DNA of 64,000 bases from an uncultured Phascolarctobacterium sp. Lineage in GTDB: Bacteria > Bacillota > Negativicutes > Acidaminococcales > Acidaminococcaceae. Positions within the stretch are counted from its first letter, which is position 1; each line of letters opens with the position of its first letter. Location of the stretch: assembly GCA_947629685.1 (NCBI GenBank), contig CANREP010000001.1:49958-113957 (forward strand). Direction: 5' to 3'. Both the position numbers and the translations under genes were made by a program. The notes below the pieces were generated by a model that made no database searches, was not told the origin of the DNA, and was given only the letters and a program-made list of their open reading frames with translations. This document shows, piece after piece, positions 35,498-43,430 of this stretch.

Positions 35498-36253
35498 TCA
35501 ACCAAAAATAGCTTTAGTCAGGAAATAGAATATGGACGGGAAAGTCAGGCAGCCTGAACCAGTATAGAATGTTGCAGTCATTGCAGCATACGGAACAAGT
35601 TTAGGATCTACCGCCGCCATACCAGCTGCAGTGCCGGAAGTAGTACCCATTAAACCGCCGAATACCATTGCGGACTGCGGATTATCCAGGCCTACCCATT
35701 TAGCAACGAACGGGGTCAAGATCATTACCAATACGGATTTTACAACGCCTGCCGCAATACTGATAGCGATAACTTCGGAAGAAGCACCCAGTGCTGCGCC
35801 AGTTACGGGGCCTACAACGAAGGTAGCAACACCTGCGCCGATAGTGCACAGGCTGACAGAATCACGATAACCCAGAGCATAGGCAACAGCCACGCCTGCA
35901 ATCCAGGAAGTAATAAGTCCGAATACCAGGGAAAGCACGCCTACAGCGCCTACTTTTTTGATTTCTCTGAGGTCTGCGCCAAAAGCAGTTGACACAATTG
36001 CAAAATCACGGAACATTGCGCCACCCATGAGACCTACGCCAGCAAACAGAGGAATAGTTGCCAAACCTTTGCTGCCGCCGCCAATATAAGCCAGAATCAG
36101 ACCAAAAAAGATTGCTACAGCAGAACCATGGATACGGCCTTTAGTAAGTCCAGCCATTTTATAGGCAATTAAATTTGTAATACCGATAACGATAAAAGCA
36201 GTTATCAGTCCGTTACCAATCAATACTTTACTTAACATTGCTGTTAAATCCAT
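35498..36253 (-). CDS. madM: Malonate transporter subunit MadM
   Basis: A 251-residue integral membrane protein with about eight to nine helices, matching MadM of Malonomonas rubra. Gly/Ala-rich segments such as FAGVGLMGGAMFRDFAIVSTAFGAD, GAVGVLSLVFGLITSW and GLMGTTSGTAAGMAAVDPKLVPY are typical of small cation-coupled carriers. With MadL it forms the Na+-malonate symporter. ATG 36253 is set by AGGAGGT 7 nt upstream. It begins 21 nt after the madL stop. Confidence 0.9.
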   Translation of the reverse strand: MDLTAMLSKVLIGNGLITAFIVIGITNLIAYKMAGLTKGRIHGSAVAIFFGLILAYIGGGSKGLATIPLFAGVGLMGGAMFRDFAIVSTAFGADLREIKKVGAVGVLSLVFGLITSWIAGVAVAYALGYRDSVSLCTIGAGVATFVVGPVTGAALGASSEVIAISIAAGVVKSVLVMILTPFVAKWVGLDNPQSAMVFGGLMGTTSGTAAGMAAVDPKLVPYAAMTATFYTGSGCLTFPSIFYFLTKAIFG

Positions 36254-36274
36254 AATGTACACCTCCTAATCAAA

Positions 36275-36628
36275 TCAGCCTTTCTTTCTGCTCAAAATGG
36301 GGATAAAAGCAAAGCCAAGAGCCACGCCTAAGATACCGCCCAATATTGCTACGACACCGCCGGACAGCGCTGCCACAACATTTTGAATAGAACTCATAGC
36401 TACTACGATAGGAATATACATTGCGCTCCAGAAAGCAATGCCTTCCTGGCTTTTTTTGTCCAGCCAGCCGCTGTCAATACCTTTGTTACTGAGAATGATG
36501 AGGAGCAGCATAGCAAAACCAACGCCGCCTACATTTGCCTTAACGCCTAAGAGAGCGCCAAGAACATCACCGAGAAAAATACCTGTCAAATAACAGAATG
36601 CGAGTAATGCAACACCATAAATAACCAT
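36275..36628 (-). CDS. madL: Malonate transporter subunit MadL
   Basis: A 117-residue membrane protein with four helices, matching MadL: GVALLAFCYLTGIFLGDVLGALLGVKANVGGVGFAMLLLIILSN with K-G-I-D-S-G-W-L-D following, then VAMSSIQNVVAALSGGVVAILGG. It works with MadM in Na+-coupled malonate uptake. GGTGG stands 7 nt before the ATG. It is separated from the second biotin carrier gene by 82 nt containing a short perfect hairpin, which may set the ratio of decarboxylase to transporter. Confidence 0.9.
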   Translation of the reverse strand: MVIYGVALLAFCYLTGIFLGDVLGALLGVKANVGGVGFAMLLLIILSNKGIDSGWLDKKSQEGIAFWSAMYIPIVVAMSSIQNVVAALSGGVVAILGGILGVALGFAFIPILSRKKG

Positions 36629-36661
36629 ATTTACACCACCTTAAGTACAATTTTTTATTAT

Positions 36662-36684
36662 CGCTGCTCTGTAACAGAGCAGCG
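36662..36684 (-). other. Intercistronic hairpin before madL
   Basis: CGCTGCTCTGT and ACAGAGCAGCG form a compact 11-bp inverted repeat followed by ATAATAAAAAATTG, with no proper T-run. It could partly attenuate transcription or stabilise the upstream mRNA. Confidence 0.55.
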
Positions 36685-36710
36685 AAACAACAAAAGGCTA
36701 AGTTCAATAA

Positions 36711-36920
36711 TTATTCAACGATAGCAACAACGGTACCAGCGCTTACGCGGTCGCCGGGTTGTACTTTATATTCTTTTACGGTGCCTGCTACCGGGCTCGG
36801 TACCAGCTGTTTCATTTTCATTGCTTCCATAACGATCAGCACGTCTTTTACTTCTACATGCTCGCCAACTTGTTTTTCAAAACGTACGATTTTACCGGGT
36901 ACTCTGGATTTAATTTCCAT
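36711..36920 (-). CDS. madF: Biotin carrier protein (second copy)
   Basis: A 69-residue biotinyl/lipoyl domain with VMEAMKMKQLVPSPVAG, in which Lys35 is the biotinylation site. Length and motif fit a free-standing biotin carrier such as MadF of Malonomonas rubra. It accepts the carboxyl group from malonyl-ACP and hands it to MadB. The protein is identical over its full length to that of the neighbouring gene. The DNA differs at 5 of 210 positions, all silent. It lies 36 nt downstream of the first copy, with its own ribosome site. Confidence 0.93.
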   Translation of the reverse strand: MEIKSRVPGKIVRFEKQVGEHVEVKDVLIVMEAMKMKQLVPSPVAGTVKEYKVQPGDRVSAGTVVAIVE

Positions 36921-36956
36921 AATCTAATACTTCCTTTCTCTTTACCGTATAAATAA

Positions 36957-37166
36957 TTATTCAACGATAGCAACAACGGTGCCAGCACTTACGCGGTCGC
37001 CGGGTTGTACTTTATATTCTTTTACAGTGCCTGCTACCGGGCTCGGTACCAGCTGTTTCATTTTCATTGCTTCCATAACGATCAGCACGTCTTTTACTTC
37101 TACATGCTCGCCAACTTGTTTTTCAAAACGTACGATTTTGCCAGGTACTCTGGATTTAATTTCCAT
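36957..37166 (-). CDS. madF: Biotin carrier protein (first copy)
   Basis: A 69-residue biotin carrier with the same amino-acid sequence as the next gene, including the EAMKM biotinylation motif (Lys35) in the hairpin turn of a barrel-sandwich hybrid. It starts 3 nt after mdcG, with GGGAGAA as ribosome site. A single carrier is the family norm; two adjacent identical ones suggest either a gene-dosage adaptation or recent duplication kept uniform by conversion. The BirA gene of the same operon would biotinylate both. Confidence 0.93.
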   Translation of the reverse strand: MEIKSRVPGKIVRFEKQVGEHVEVKDVLIVMEAMKMKQLVPSPVAGTVKEYKVQPGDRVSAGTVVAIVE

Positions 37167-37169
37167 AAT

Positions 37170-37853
37170 TCATTTCTCCCTTTCCAGCATTTGCATAATT
37201 TCTTTTTTGTTTAATAAATCTACATCTTTGATGCTTTTGCCCAGCACTGTCGAAGTATCCATAAACAGTTCGGCCAGTTTGATGCCGTATCCGTTGGGCA
37301 GCTCCAGTTCAAAGTCCATATTTATCTGTGGACTCAGCGATTTTGCTTTAGTATAGAACTGCTGCAGAACACTATAAGGCGCGGGCTTGAGCAAAATATC
37401 AATATCTGAACATTCATCCGTATATGGCAGACCGGTTACAAGTTCCATACCGGCAGAACCCAATATTCCTATTTGCAGGCCATTATCATCAGCAAGTGAT
37501 GTTATGGCGTCAATAATACGCATACATTCTGTTCGCCTTTGATTAGGACAGGCAGTCAAAGCATAGACAGAGACAATCCTGCCAATTTCCTCTGCCGTCG
37601 CATAAGTTGCTATCCGCAACCTATTGCCGTCCATCCTGCGGTAATGTACGAAACCAATCGCTATCCCGCAATCAGCGCCAGTATCATCCCGTCTGATAAT
37701 ACCCGGTACTGCAGCTGCCGCACAGAAAATTTCTTCTGCTGCTTTAAGTGCCTCTTCATTTTGTATCTGCTGTGTAACACGCTGCAACACAGATTTTCTT
37801 CCGGCTTCTGTCAGAAAGACCAGGTTATGTCGTTTTAACTGCGTTTTGTCCAT
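37170..37853 (-). CDS. mdcG: Malonate decarboxylase holo-ACP synthase MdcG
   Basis: A 227-residue MdcG/phosphoribosyl-dephospho-CoA transferase. It attaches the prosthetic group made by MdcB to a serine of the ACP subunit. MdcG features are LKRHNLVFLTEAGRKSVLQR at the N-terminus and a nucleotidyltransferase-like core LGSAGMELVTGLPYTDECSDIDILLKP, with the two acidic residues of DIDIL as metal ligands. It overlaps the end of madH by 19 nt and lies 3 nt before the first biotin carrier. Confidence 0.88.
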   Translation of the reverse strand: MDKTQLKRHNLVFLTEAGRKSVLQRVTQQIQNEEALKAAEEIFCAAAAVPGIIRRDDTGADCGIAIGFVHYRRMDGNRLRIATYATAEEIGRIVSVYALTACPNQRRTECMRIIDAITSLADDNGLQIGILGSAGMELVTGLPYTDECSDIDILLKPAPYSVLQQFYTKAKSLSPQINMDFELELPNGYGIKLAELFMDTSTVLGKSIKDVDLLNKKEIMQMLEREK

Positions 37854-38938
37854 ACTGGATCCGCCTTGCTGTTTTGCTGATAATCCAGCTGCGCCTGCAC
37901 CATATCGTCAAAGAACTTAGTCTTTGCCGGATCATCAATAATAAATGGCTTTTGGCTGCTGCCGCTCAGATAGTCCGGGACAAGTTCCAAAACAGTTTGA
38001 GCAGCGCTGGTTACCAGTTCAGGACTTACTTTCACGATTCTGCCTTTAATCCTTAAAATGCTTCTTGCTACCCGCCCCAGGGTAACTGCTGAGGTAAGTT
38101 TTGTCGCTTTGACAATAACTTCGTATTCTGGATAACTTCTCTGTCGTCTATAGGTAATGATCTTGCCCTCGCTGTTGCAGATATGGCCGCTGTCACTGAC
38201 CGGGAAACTGTCGCCCATGGGCAATCCTCCCACAACCAGTTCGTACAGCTCTTTTCCGCTGCCGTCAGCAGTAGGAATAAGCGAAATATCATCTCTTACC
38301 GGTATCCCGTCCATGGCCAACCAGCCAAACTCCTGGCATCCGTACAGATCATGTACCTCTGCCTGCAGCACACTTTCGGCAACACCAAGCAGTTCTAAAT
38401 CCAAAGGTGTGCCGGCAGTCAGCAAGATGATATTTTTCGGCAGTTCCTGCGCAACTCCCATATGCCGGGCATCCTCCAGGGCCGCCCGGATGAAAGACGA
38501 TTCACCTACTACTGCTTTCGGCTGAAATTCATGCAAAGCTGCCAAAAAGGCGTCTCTGCTGGAACGTACCAGAAAGGACCACTCAAGCCCATATTTTTTA
38601 AAAGCTTCTCCAGAAAAAACATTTACCAGAGGCGGATAGGTAACAAGCACCCTGTCCCCTGCCTTCAGTCCCACCCGTTCAAGAATCCTGAACGACGCCT
38701 GAATCCTTGCCGGCATTTCTGCATAGGTTACGCCAACAATGTTCTGAAAGGCAGAAGACCCGGTTGTAAATGTCAGATAAGCAAAATTAAGAGGGGTATG
38801 AACTTCTTCAATGGTATGAGCCGCTGTCGGTCCGGCTATTCCCTTATCAGAAAGCGTTCTTCGGGGCATATCTTCAAATTTAGGCGCTGAGCCAAATTCT
38901 TTTACCAGGCTGCTGATTTCATCCAAGATACTGTTCAT
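37835..38938 (-). CDS. madH: Acetate:ACP ligase MadH
   Basis: A 367-residue member of the AMP-forming ligase superfamily, phenylacetate-CoA ligase-like. It has FAYLTFTTGSSAFQNIVGVTYAEMPARI as the ATP-binding T-T-G-S block, DRVLVTYPPLVNVFSG, LLTAGTPLDL and VHDLYGCQEFGWLAMDG. MadH of Malonomonas rubra acetylates the ACP thiol using acetate and ATP to start the decarboxylase cycle. In Klebsiella this role is different, so MadH marks the Na+-pumping branch. The gene lies between madD (18 nt) and mdcG (overlap). Confidence 0.85.
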   Translation of the reverse strand: MNSILDEISSLVKEFGSAPKFEDMPRRTLSDKGIAGPTAAHTIEEVHTPLNFAYLTFTTGSSAFQNIVGVTYAEMPARIQASFRILERVGLKAGDRVLVTYPPLVNVFSGEAFKKYGLEWSFLVRSSRDAFLAALHEFQPKAVVGESSFIRAALEDARHMGVAQELPKNIILLTAGTPLDLELLGVAESVLQAEVHDLYGCQEFGWLAMDGIPVRDDISLIPTADGSGKELYELVVGGLPMGDSFPVSDSGHICNSEGKIITYRRQRSYPEYEVIVKATKLTSAVTLGRVARSILRIKGRIVKVSPELVTSAAQTVLELVPDYLSGSSQKPFIIDDPAKTKFFDDMVQAQLDYQQNSKADPVWTKRS

Positions 38939-38956
38939 ACTTACCCTCCTAATCTG

Positions 38957-39847
38957 TTAAGCGTTAATGTATTTATCGGCTACAGCATCAAATTCTTCGT
39001 TTACTTTTTTGATTGCAGCCATGCGGTGGGTACGTCCGCCGCGTTCATTACCAAGGATACCGCGTCCCCAAGGTCCAAGCAGTTCAGACTTGCCTTCGGC
39101 TTTAAGAGCAGCAACTTCTTTGATATGTTTGATGATGACATCACGCATATCTTCAGGTTTTTCAACAATTTCCTGTACGCCGCCCAGTTTATAGAAGAAG
39201 TCAACGCCGGCTGCGAAAACAGGGTTGCTCTTAGACAGTTCTTCCAAGCGTTCGATATCCATCTTGGTAATACGGGAAATAGATGTAATAGGCATTACGT
39301 GAATCATAGTGCCGTATTCTTTGGACAGAGCCAGGATGTGGTCTGCCTGCAGTCCATGACACAGGAAAGCGCCGGAAATCGCACGGCCGATAACCATAGC
39401 AATAATAGGATGGCCGGTTTTTCTTGCTTCAGCCAGAGCCAGCTGATAGCCGCCGGTAGATTTATTCATACCGGCAATTTCTTCCAGCTTGCCAGGGCCA
39501 TTACCCGGGGTGTCAACAATCAGGACAATCGGTCTTTTTTCTGCCAACGGTTTGTCTTTATCGCTTTCAATAGTACGATAAACGGCAGTAGCCATTTTAT
39601 AGCCTTCTTCCAAACCGATTACGCCGCCAAATACAACCGGGAATCTTTCGTTAAATGCATAAGCATCATTGGCAATGACAGTTACAGTCATGCCGTCCAT
39701 TTTTCCGGTACCAACTACGGAACCGGGACCATATTCAGGGTCAAATTCAAAAGCACCAACATGATTTTCTTCAAAGGAACCGCTGTCTAAAATCATGTCT
39801 ATCGCATCACGGCCGCGGCCAATCATAGTGTTGTCTAATTCTTCCAT
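38957..39847 (-). CDS. madD: Malonyl-ACP carboxyltransferase gamma subunit MadD
   Basis: A 296-residue crotonase-fold carboxyltransferase subunit, the MdcE/MadD family. It contains SFEENHVGAFEFDPEYGPGSVVGTGKM, VIVDTPGNGPGKLEEIAGMNKSTGGYQLALAEAR and HPIIAMVIGRAISGAFLCHGLQADHILAL, the oxyanion-hole segment of carboxyltransferases. With MadC it moves the carboxyl of malonyl-ACP to biotin on MadF. AGAGGAGG precedes its ATG, 20 nt after the madC stop. Confidence 0.93.
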   Translation of the reverse strand: MEELDNTMIGRGRDAIDMILDSGSFEENHVGAFEFDPEYGPGSVVGTGKMDGMTVTVIANDAYAFNERFPVVFGGVIGLEEGYKMATAVYRTIESDKDKPLAEKRPIVLIVDTPGNGPGKLEEIAGMNKSTGGYQLALAEARKTGHPIIAMVIGRAISGAFLCHGLQADHILALSKEYGTMIHVMPITSISRITKMDIERLEELSKSNPVFAAGVDFFYKLGGVQEIVEKPEDMRDVIIKHIKEVAALKAEGKSELLGPWGRGILGNERGGRTHRMAAIKKVNEEFDAVADKYINA

Positions 39848-39867
39848 GTTTGTTACCTCCTCTGCCC

Positions 39868-40827
39868 TTATGCGCGTTCTCTGCGTTTTACGACTTTCAG
39901 GAATTCAGCAGTGCTGAGTTCAGGAAGTTCTGCAGGATTTTCATTGCCGAAATGTTTCCACAAATCCATAGAATCTTTCGGCTGCATATCGCCGACCAGT
40001 TTAACCAGTCCCTGTTGCTCCTGAACCAGTTTCAAAGAACCGATACGACGCATTTTTTCGATTTCATCCATGGGGATATCAGCTACTTCAGCCAGGACAT
40101 TATGGAAATCGCCAATTTTATCTTCTACCAAGTAGTTGCAGTCCTGGATAATGTATTTATGTTTAGCGCCGGTTGTACGATATACCAAAGCTTTATTGGA
40201 GGCGTCAAATTCATCTTTGCCCATTTCCTGCTCGATTACTTCCGGGCCGGTCAGACCGATACGGCCTTCTTCATTCATAACAATGACGTCGGTAGCAGCA
40301 GCAACGAATCCCATACCGCCGAAGCAGCCAACTTTGCTGCCTACTACGGAAACGATGGGCACGATACCGCGGCAGTCCTGGAAAGCATCCATTACTTCCG
40401 CATGAGCCAGCAGGCCGGCATTTGCTTCATGCAGGCGCACACCGCCGGTTTCAAAGGAGATAGCCACCAGCGGACGACGGGCAGCATAATCGTCGGGATG
40501 TTGTTCTTTAATAGCTGCAGCAGCTTTTAAAGCCAGACGGATAGTAGCAACCATTTTGCCGCCGTTCACTTCGCCGATGGCGCCGCCGATAAATTTGCCT
40601 TCCATAGATACGACGAAAACAGGATGTTTACCAATCAGGCCCACGCCGGTAACAGTACCGTCGTCAAATTCTACGGCAGCACCCAATACAGGAAGGTGCG
40701 GGCTGCAATAACGATCGATAGGGCTCAGAAATTCAGTAAAAGTATCTTTATCAACTAAGCCCAGCGCACGTTCACGGGCATTAGCATCGAAAAAGCTGCT
40801 GTTAGCAAGCTCAGTCCAACTTTTCAT
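39868..40827 (-). CDS. madC: Malonyl-ACP carboxyltransferase beta subunit MadC
   Basis: A 319-residue partner of MadD (MdcD/MadC family). The N-terminus MKSWTELANSSFFDANARERALGLVDKDTFTEF is conserved. The crotonase core reads VAISFETGGVRLHEANAGLLAHAEVMDAFQDCRGIVPIVSVVGSKVGCFGGMGFVAAATDVIVMNEEGRIGLTGPEVIEQ. Together with MadD it forms the carboxyltransferase active site between their folds. Its ATG follows the ACP gene by 1 nt, so the two are coupled. Confidence 0.93.
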   Translation of the reverse strand: MKSWTELANSSFFDANARERALGLVDKDTFTEFLSPIDRYCSPHLPVLGAAVEFDDGTVTGVGLIGKHPVFVVSMEGKFIGGAIGEVNGGKMVATIRLALKAAAAIKEQHPDDYAARRPLVAISFETGGVRLHEANAGLLAHAEVMDAFQDCRGIVPIVSVVGSKVGCFGGMGFVAAATDVIVMNEEGRIGLTGPEVIEQEMGKDEFDASNKALVYRTTGAKHKYIIQDCNYLVEDKIGDFHNVLAEVADIPMDEIEKMRRIGSLKLVQEQQGLVKLVGDMQPKDSMDLWKHFGNENPAELPELSTAEFLKVVKRRERA

Positions 40828-40828
40828 C

Positions 40829-41155
40829 TTATTCAGCCTCCTTTGCTGTAGCTTCAGCCAAAGCCTGACGCAATCTCATGTACACTACGATAGGTGTAGC
40901 GTTGTCGTCATTGATTTCAATGCTGATATTGCCTACGCCGGTATCATTGACAAATTTTTCAATCATTTTTTCCCAAACTGCATCAAAACCTTTAACAGGA
41001 GTTACTACTTTTGCCTTTACATTGCCACCCAGGTCTTTTTTCTCAAACAATACTTCCAAATCGCCGGAACCGGTTACGCCGAGATGGGACCATTCCTTAG
41101 CAATAGTTTGAGTAGCTTCTGATTTGAATTCAAATTCCAATACTTGTAATGCCAC
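40829..41155 (-). CDS. madE: Malonate decarboxylase acyl carrier protein MadE
   Basis: A 108-residue ACP of the MdcC/MadE family. The block HLGVTGSGDLEVLFEKKD includes Ser30, the expected site for the 2'-(5''-phosphoribosyl)-3'-dephospho-CoA group, which differs from ordinary phosphopantetheine carriers. The rest, KAKVVTPVKGFDAVWEKMIEKF and ISIEINDDNATPIVVYMRLRQALAEA, is characteristic. The start is GTG with a strong AGGAGGAG site. It carries acetyl or malonyl between MadA, MadC/D and MadH. It lies 15 nt after madA. Confidence 0.92.
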   Translation of the reverse strand: MALQVLEFEFKSEATQTIAKEWSHLGVTGSGDLEVLFEKKDLGGNVKAKVVTPVKGFDAVWEKMIEKFVNDTGVGNISIEINDDNATPIVVYMRLRQALAEATAKEAE

Positions 41156-41170
41156 TTTTCTCTCCTCCTC

Positions 41171-42844
41171 TTACCAGTTTCTGAATTTAGCAGGCGGATT
41201 ATACAAGCCTTTAGACCAGACAACAAGGTCATGGACATTTTTAGCTGCCAGCATGGAGCGGTTAGCCCTGCTCATGTCAATGCCGAGATCAGCCGGAGTC
41301 TTGATAATGCCCAGTTCACGCAGACGTTTGGTTTCTTTCGGATCAGCTTTCATACCAACTTCGGTGAAGCCTGCGATACCACGGATTGCCGCAGTACGTT
41401 CTTCCATGTTGCGGCATTTAGGCAGATATGCGATACCTTCTTCAGTAATGATATGGGTCAGGTCATCGCCGTAAATCATTACCGGTTCGATGGAAAGGTT
41501 AGCATTCTTTGCCAGAGCGAAAGCATCAAGTTCTTCTACGAAGCCAGGAGCCAGTTTTTCACGGAAGGTTTCTGCCAGCTGTACTACCAGGCGTTTACCG
41601 CGGCGTACAGGTCCCCACAGTTCAGAATTCAGAGCATATTCTTCGCCGCATTTCAGCCATGCGCCGGAGGAATGACGACGTCCTTTAGGATCGCAGCCCA
41701 TATTAGGTGCACCGCCGAAGCCTGCTACGCGGTTAGCGGTTGCAGTGGAGCTGTTGCCATACGGGTCGATTTGTAAGGTACCGCCAATGAACATATCGAT
41801 TGCATAATGACCGGCAGTTTGCGAGAAAGCGCGGTTAGAACGCATGGAACCATCCGGGCCAACAAAGAAAATATCGCTGCGGGCAGCAACATAATCTTCC
41901 ATACCCAGTTCGCCGCCGAAGCAGTGAACAGATTCTACCCAGCCGGTTTCAATAGCCGGGATAAGGGTCGGATGCGGATTCAAAATAAAGTTCCTGCAGA
42001 TTTTGCCTTTCAGGCCAAGCTCTTCACCATAGGTCGGCAGCAGCAGCTCAATAGCAGCAGTATCAAAGCCGATGCCGTGGTTAAGAGAAGTAACCTCATA
42101 TTCGCCGTAGATGCCCTTAATGGCCATCATGCCTTTCAAAACCTGAGCGTCGGTAATGAGGGCCGGGTCACGGGTGAACAGCGGCTCGATGTAGAACGGT
42201 TTCGGGGATTGTACTACATAGTCAACCCAGTCGCCGGGGATATCAACGCGCGGCAGCTCGTCAACAATTTCATTAACTTGGGCAATAACGATGCCCTGAC
42301 GGAATTTGGTAGCTTCGACAATAGCCGGAGTATCTTCGGTACTGAAGCCGGTAAACAGATTGCCTTTTTTGTCTGCCATGGTAGCTGCTACCAGCGCCAC
42401 ACGCGGAGTCAGATCAACAAAGTAACGTCCGTAAAGTTCCAGATAAGTATGGATTGCACCCAGTTCCAGTTTGCCTTCCTGCAGGAATTGAGCTATACGG
42501 CCAGCCTGAGGTCCAGAGAAAGACATATCCAGTTTTTTAGCAATACCTTTTTCAAAAACATCCAGATGTTCCGGCAAGGTAAGTACGGATTGCACCATGT
42601 GCAGATCATGGACTTTTGCAGGATCAACTTGGCATAAGCATTTAGCCAAAAAGTCTGCCTGTTTCTGGTTGTTGCCTTCGATATTTACTTTGTCGAACGG
42701 TTTGATTACCGCTTCAAGCAAAGCCACGGTATCTTTGGCATCAACTATTTTTCCTTCCTTGACGTAGGGAGCAGCATTTTTTGCACGTTCCATTGCGTCT
42801 TTTTTCAGAGTGTCCCACTCACGAGTGATTCCTTTGTACTCCAT
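41171..42844 (-). CDS. madA: Acetyl-ACP:malonate ACP transferase MadA
   Basis: A 557-residue CoA-transferase-like subunit (MdcA/MadA family), which swaps acetyl for malonyl on the ACP. Recognisable parts are FSTEDTPAIVEATKFRQGIVIAQVNEIVDELPRVDIPGDWVDYVVQSPKPFYIEPLFTRDPA, LNHGIGFDTAAIELLLPTYGEELGL and MFIGGTLQIDPYGNSSTATANRVAGFGGAPNMGCDPKGRRHSSGAWL. ATG 42844 is set by AAGGAG 8 nt upstream; the frame continues upstream but without support. It is the first gene after the hutP1 terminator, so its transcription depends on passing it. Confidence 0.93.
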   Translation of the reverse strand: MEYKGITREWDTLKKDAMERAKNAAPYVKEGKIVDAKDTVALLEAVIKPFDKVNIEGNNQKQADFLAKCLCQVDPAKVHDLHMVQSVLTLPEHLDVFEKGIAKKLDMSFSGPQAGRIAQFLQEGKLELGAIHTYLELYGRYFVDLTPRVALVAATMADKKGNLFTGFSTEDTPAIVEATKFRQGIVIAQVNEIVDELPRVDIPGDWVDYVVQSPKPFYIEPLFTRDPALITDAQVLKGMMAIKGIYGEYEVTSLNHGIGFDTAAIELLLPTYGEELGLKGKICRNFILNPHPTLIPAIETGWVESVHCFGGELGMEDYVAARSDIFFVGPDGSMRSNRAFSQTAGHYAIDMFIGGTLQIDPYGNSSTATANRVAGFGGAPNMGCDPKGRRHSSGAWLKCGEEYALNSELWGPVRRGKRLVVQLAETFREKLAPGFVEELDAFALAKNANLSIEPVMIYGDDLTHIITEEGIAYLPKCRNMEERTAAIRGIAGFTEVGMKADPKETKRLRELGIIKTPADLGIDMSRANRSMLAAKNVHDLVVWSKGLYNPPAKFRNW

Positions 42845-42892
42845 TACGGTCTCTCCTTTCTGAATAAGAAAAGCTTTCATATATTAAGGCCA

Positions 42893-42938
42893 AATAAAAA
42901 AAGAGAGTATATGCAGGATTTGCCTGCTCATACTCTCT
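42893..42938 (-). terminator. Leader terminator T3 between hutP1 and madA
   Basis: On the minus strand GAGAGTAT plus GCAGG pair with CCTGC plus ATACTCTC (42903-42917 with 42923-42937, one 2x2 internal loop), followed by seven T. It lies 49 nt before the madA start and 29 nt after the hutP1 stop. Several NAG triplets (GAG, GAG, CAG and an upstream TAG) lie in and before its 5' arm, as would suit HutP-mediated antitermination. It could also be a simple attenuator. Confidence 0.8.
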
Positions 42939-42966
42939 CATTCCCACTATTCTTTTTTATTCAGCG

Positions 42967-43413
42967 CTATATATGCATTACGCCCAGCCCTGCACGATCA
43001 TGATTAGTCATGTAATGCAGTGCCGATTTGCCGAATAAAGCAACTGCTATCCAAGTATCGTCGCGTGCCACAGCTATCTTCATTGCCAGATTGGCACTCG
43101 TACTTACGCTTACCAGGATACCCTTCTTTGCTTCTTCGGTCGCATGTATCAATGCATGGATATCATTAGTCGTTTTTTGAATAACACCTGAATTCAAACT
43201 TGCACCAATTACAGCACGATTGATTTTTTCGTTAAAATCGTCAAAAGATGTTCTGCCTCCAACTTCTGTAACCACGGCCTTAAACCCATTTTTCGCTACT
43301 ATCTGTTTAACCCTTTCTTCATCGTAAATAGTCTGAGTCAAAGCCAGCAGCATGGCAGCTACTCCAGAGCTGTTCACACTGTTTTCCATTATAGTCCGTG
43401 TACAATCAGTCAT
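42967..43413 (-). CDS. HutP-family RNA-binding antiterminator (HutP1)
   Basis: A 148-residue HutP homologue. The key pattern, IHALIHATEEAKKG (His86 and His90), matches the His-x3-His of Bacillus HutP, and the end GLGVMHI (His147) matches its C-terminal metal ligand. TWIAVALFGKSALHY mirrors the WIAVSLYG strand. In Bacillus, HutP plus L-histidine and Mg2+ binds NAG-rich RNA and blocks the hut terminator. No hut genes are here; it sits between birA and madA, so malonate operon control is proposed. ATG 43413 has AAGGAG 8 nt upstream; the frame overlaps birA if read further out. It has 148 residues, the same as HutP2. Confidence 0.9.
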   Translation of the reverse strand: MTDCTRTIMENSVNSSGVAAMLLALTQTIYDEERVKQIVAKNGFKAVVTEVGGRTSFDDFNEKINRAVIGASLNSGVIQKTTNDIHALIHATEEAKKGILVSVSTSANLAMKIAVARDDTWIAVALFGKSALHYMTNHDRAGLGVMHI

Positions 43414-43430
43414 CACGATCACTCCTTCTC

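Noticed and set aside
36711..37166. Tandem repeats as an assembly duplication
   Set aside because: Five silent differences and different flanking sequences between the copies argue for real genes, although long reads would settle it.
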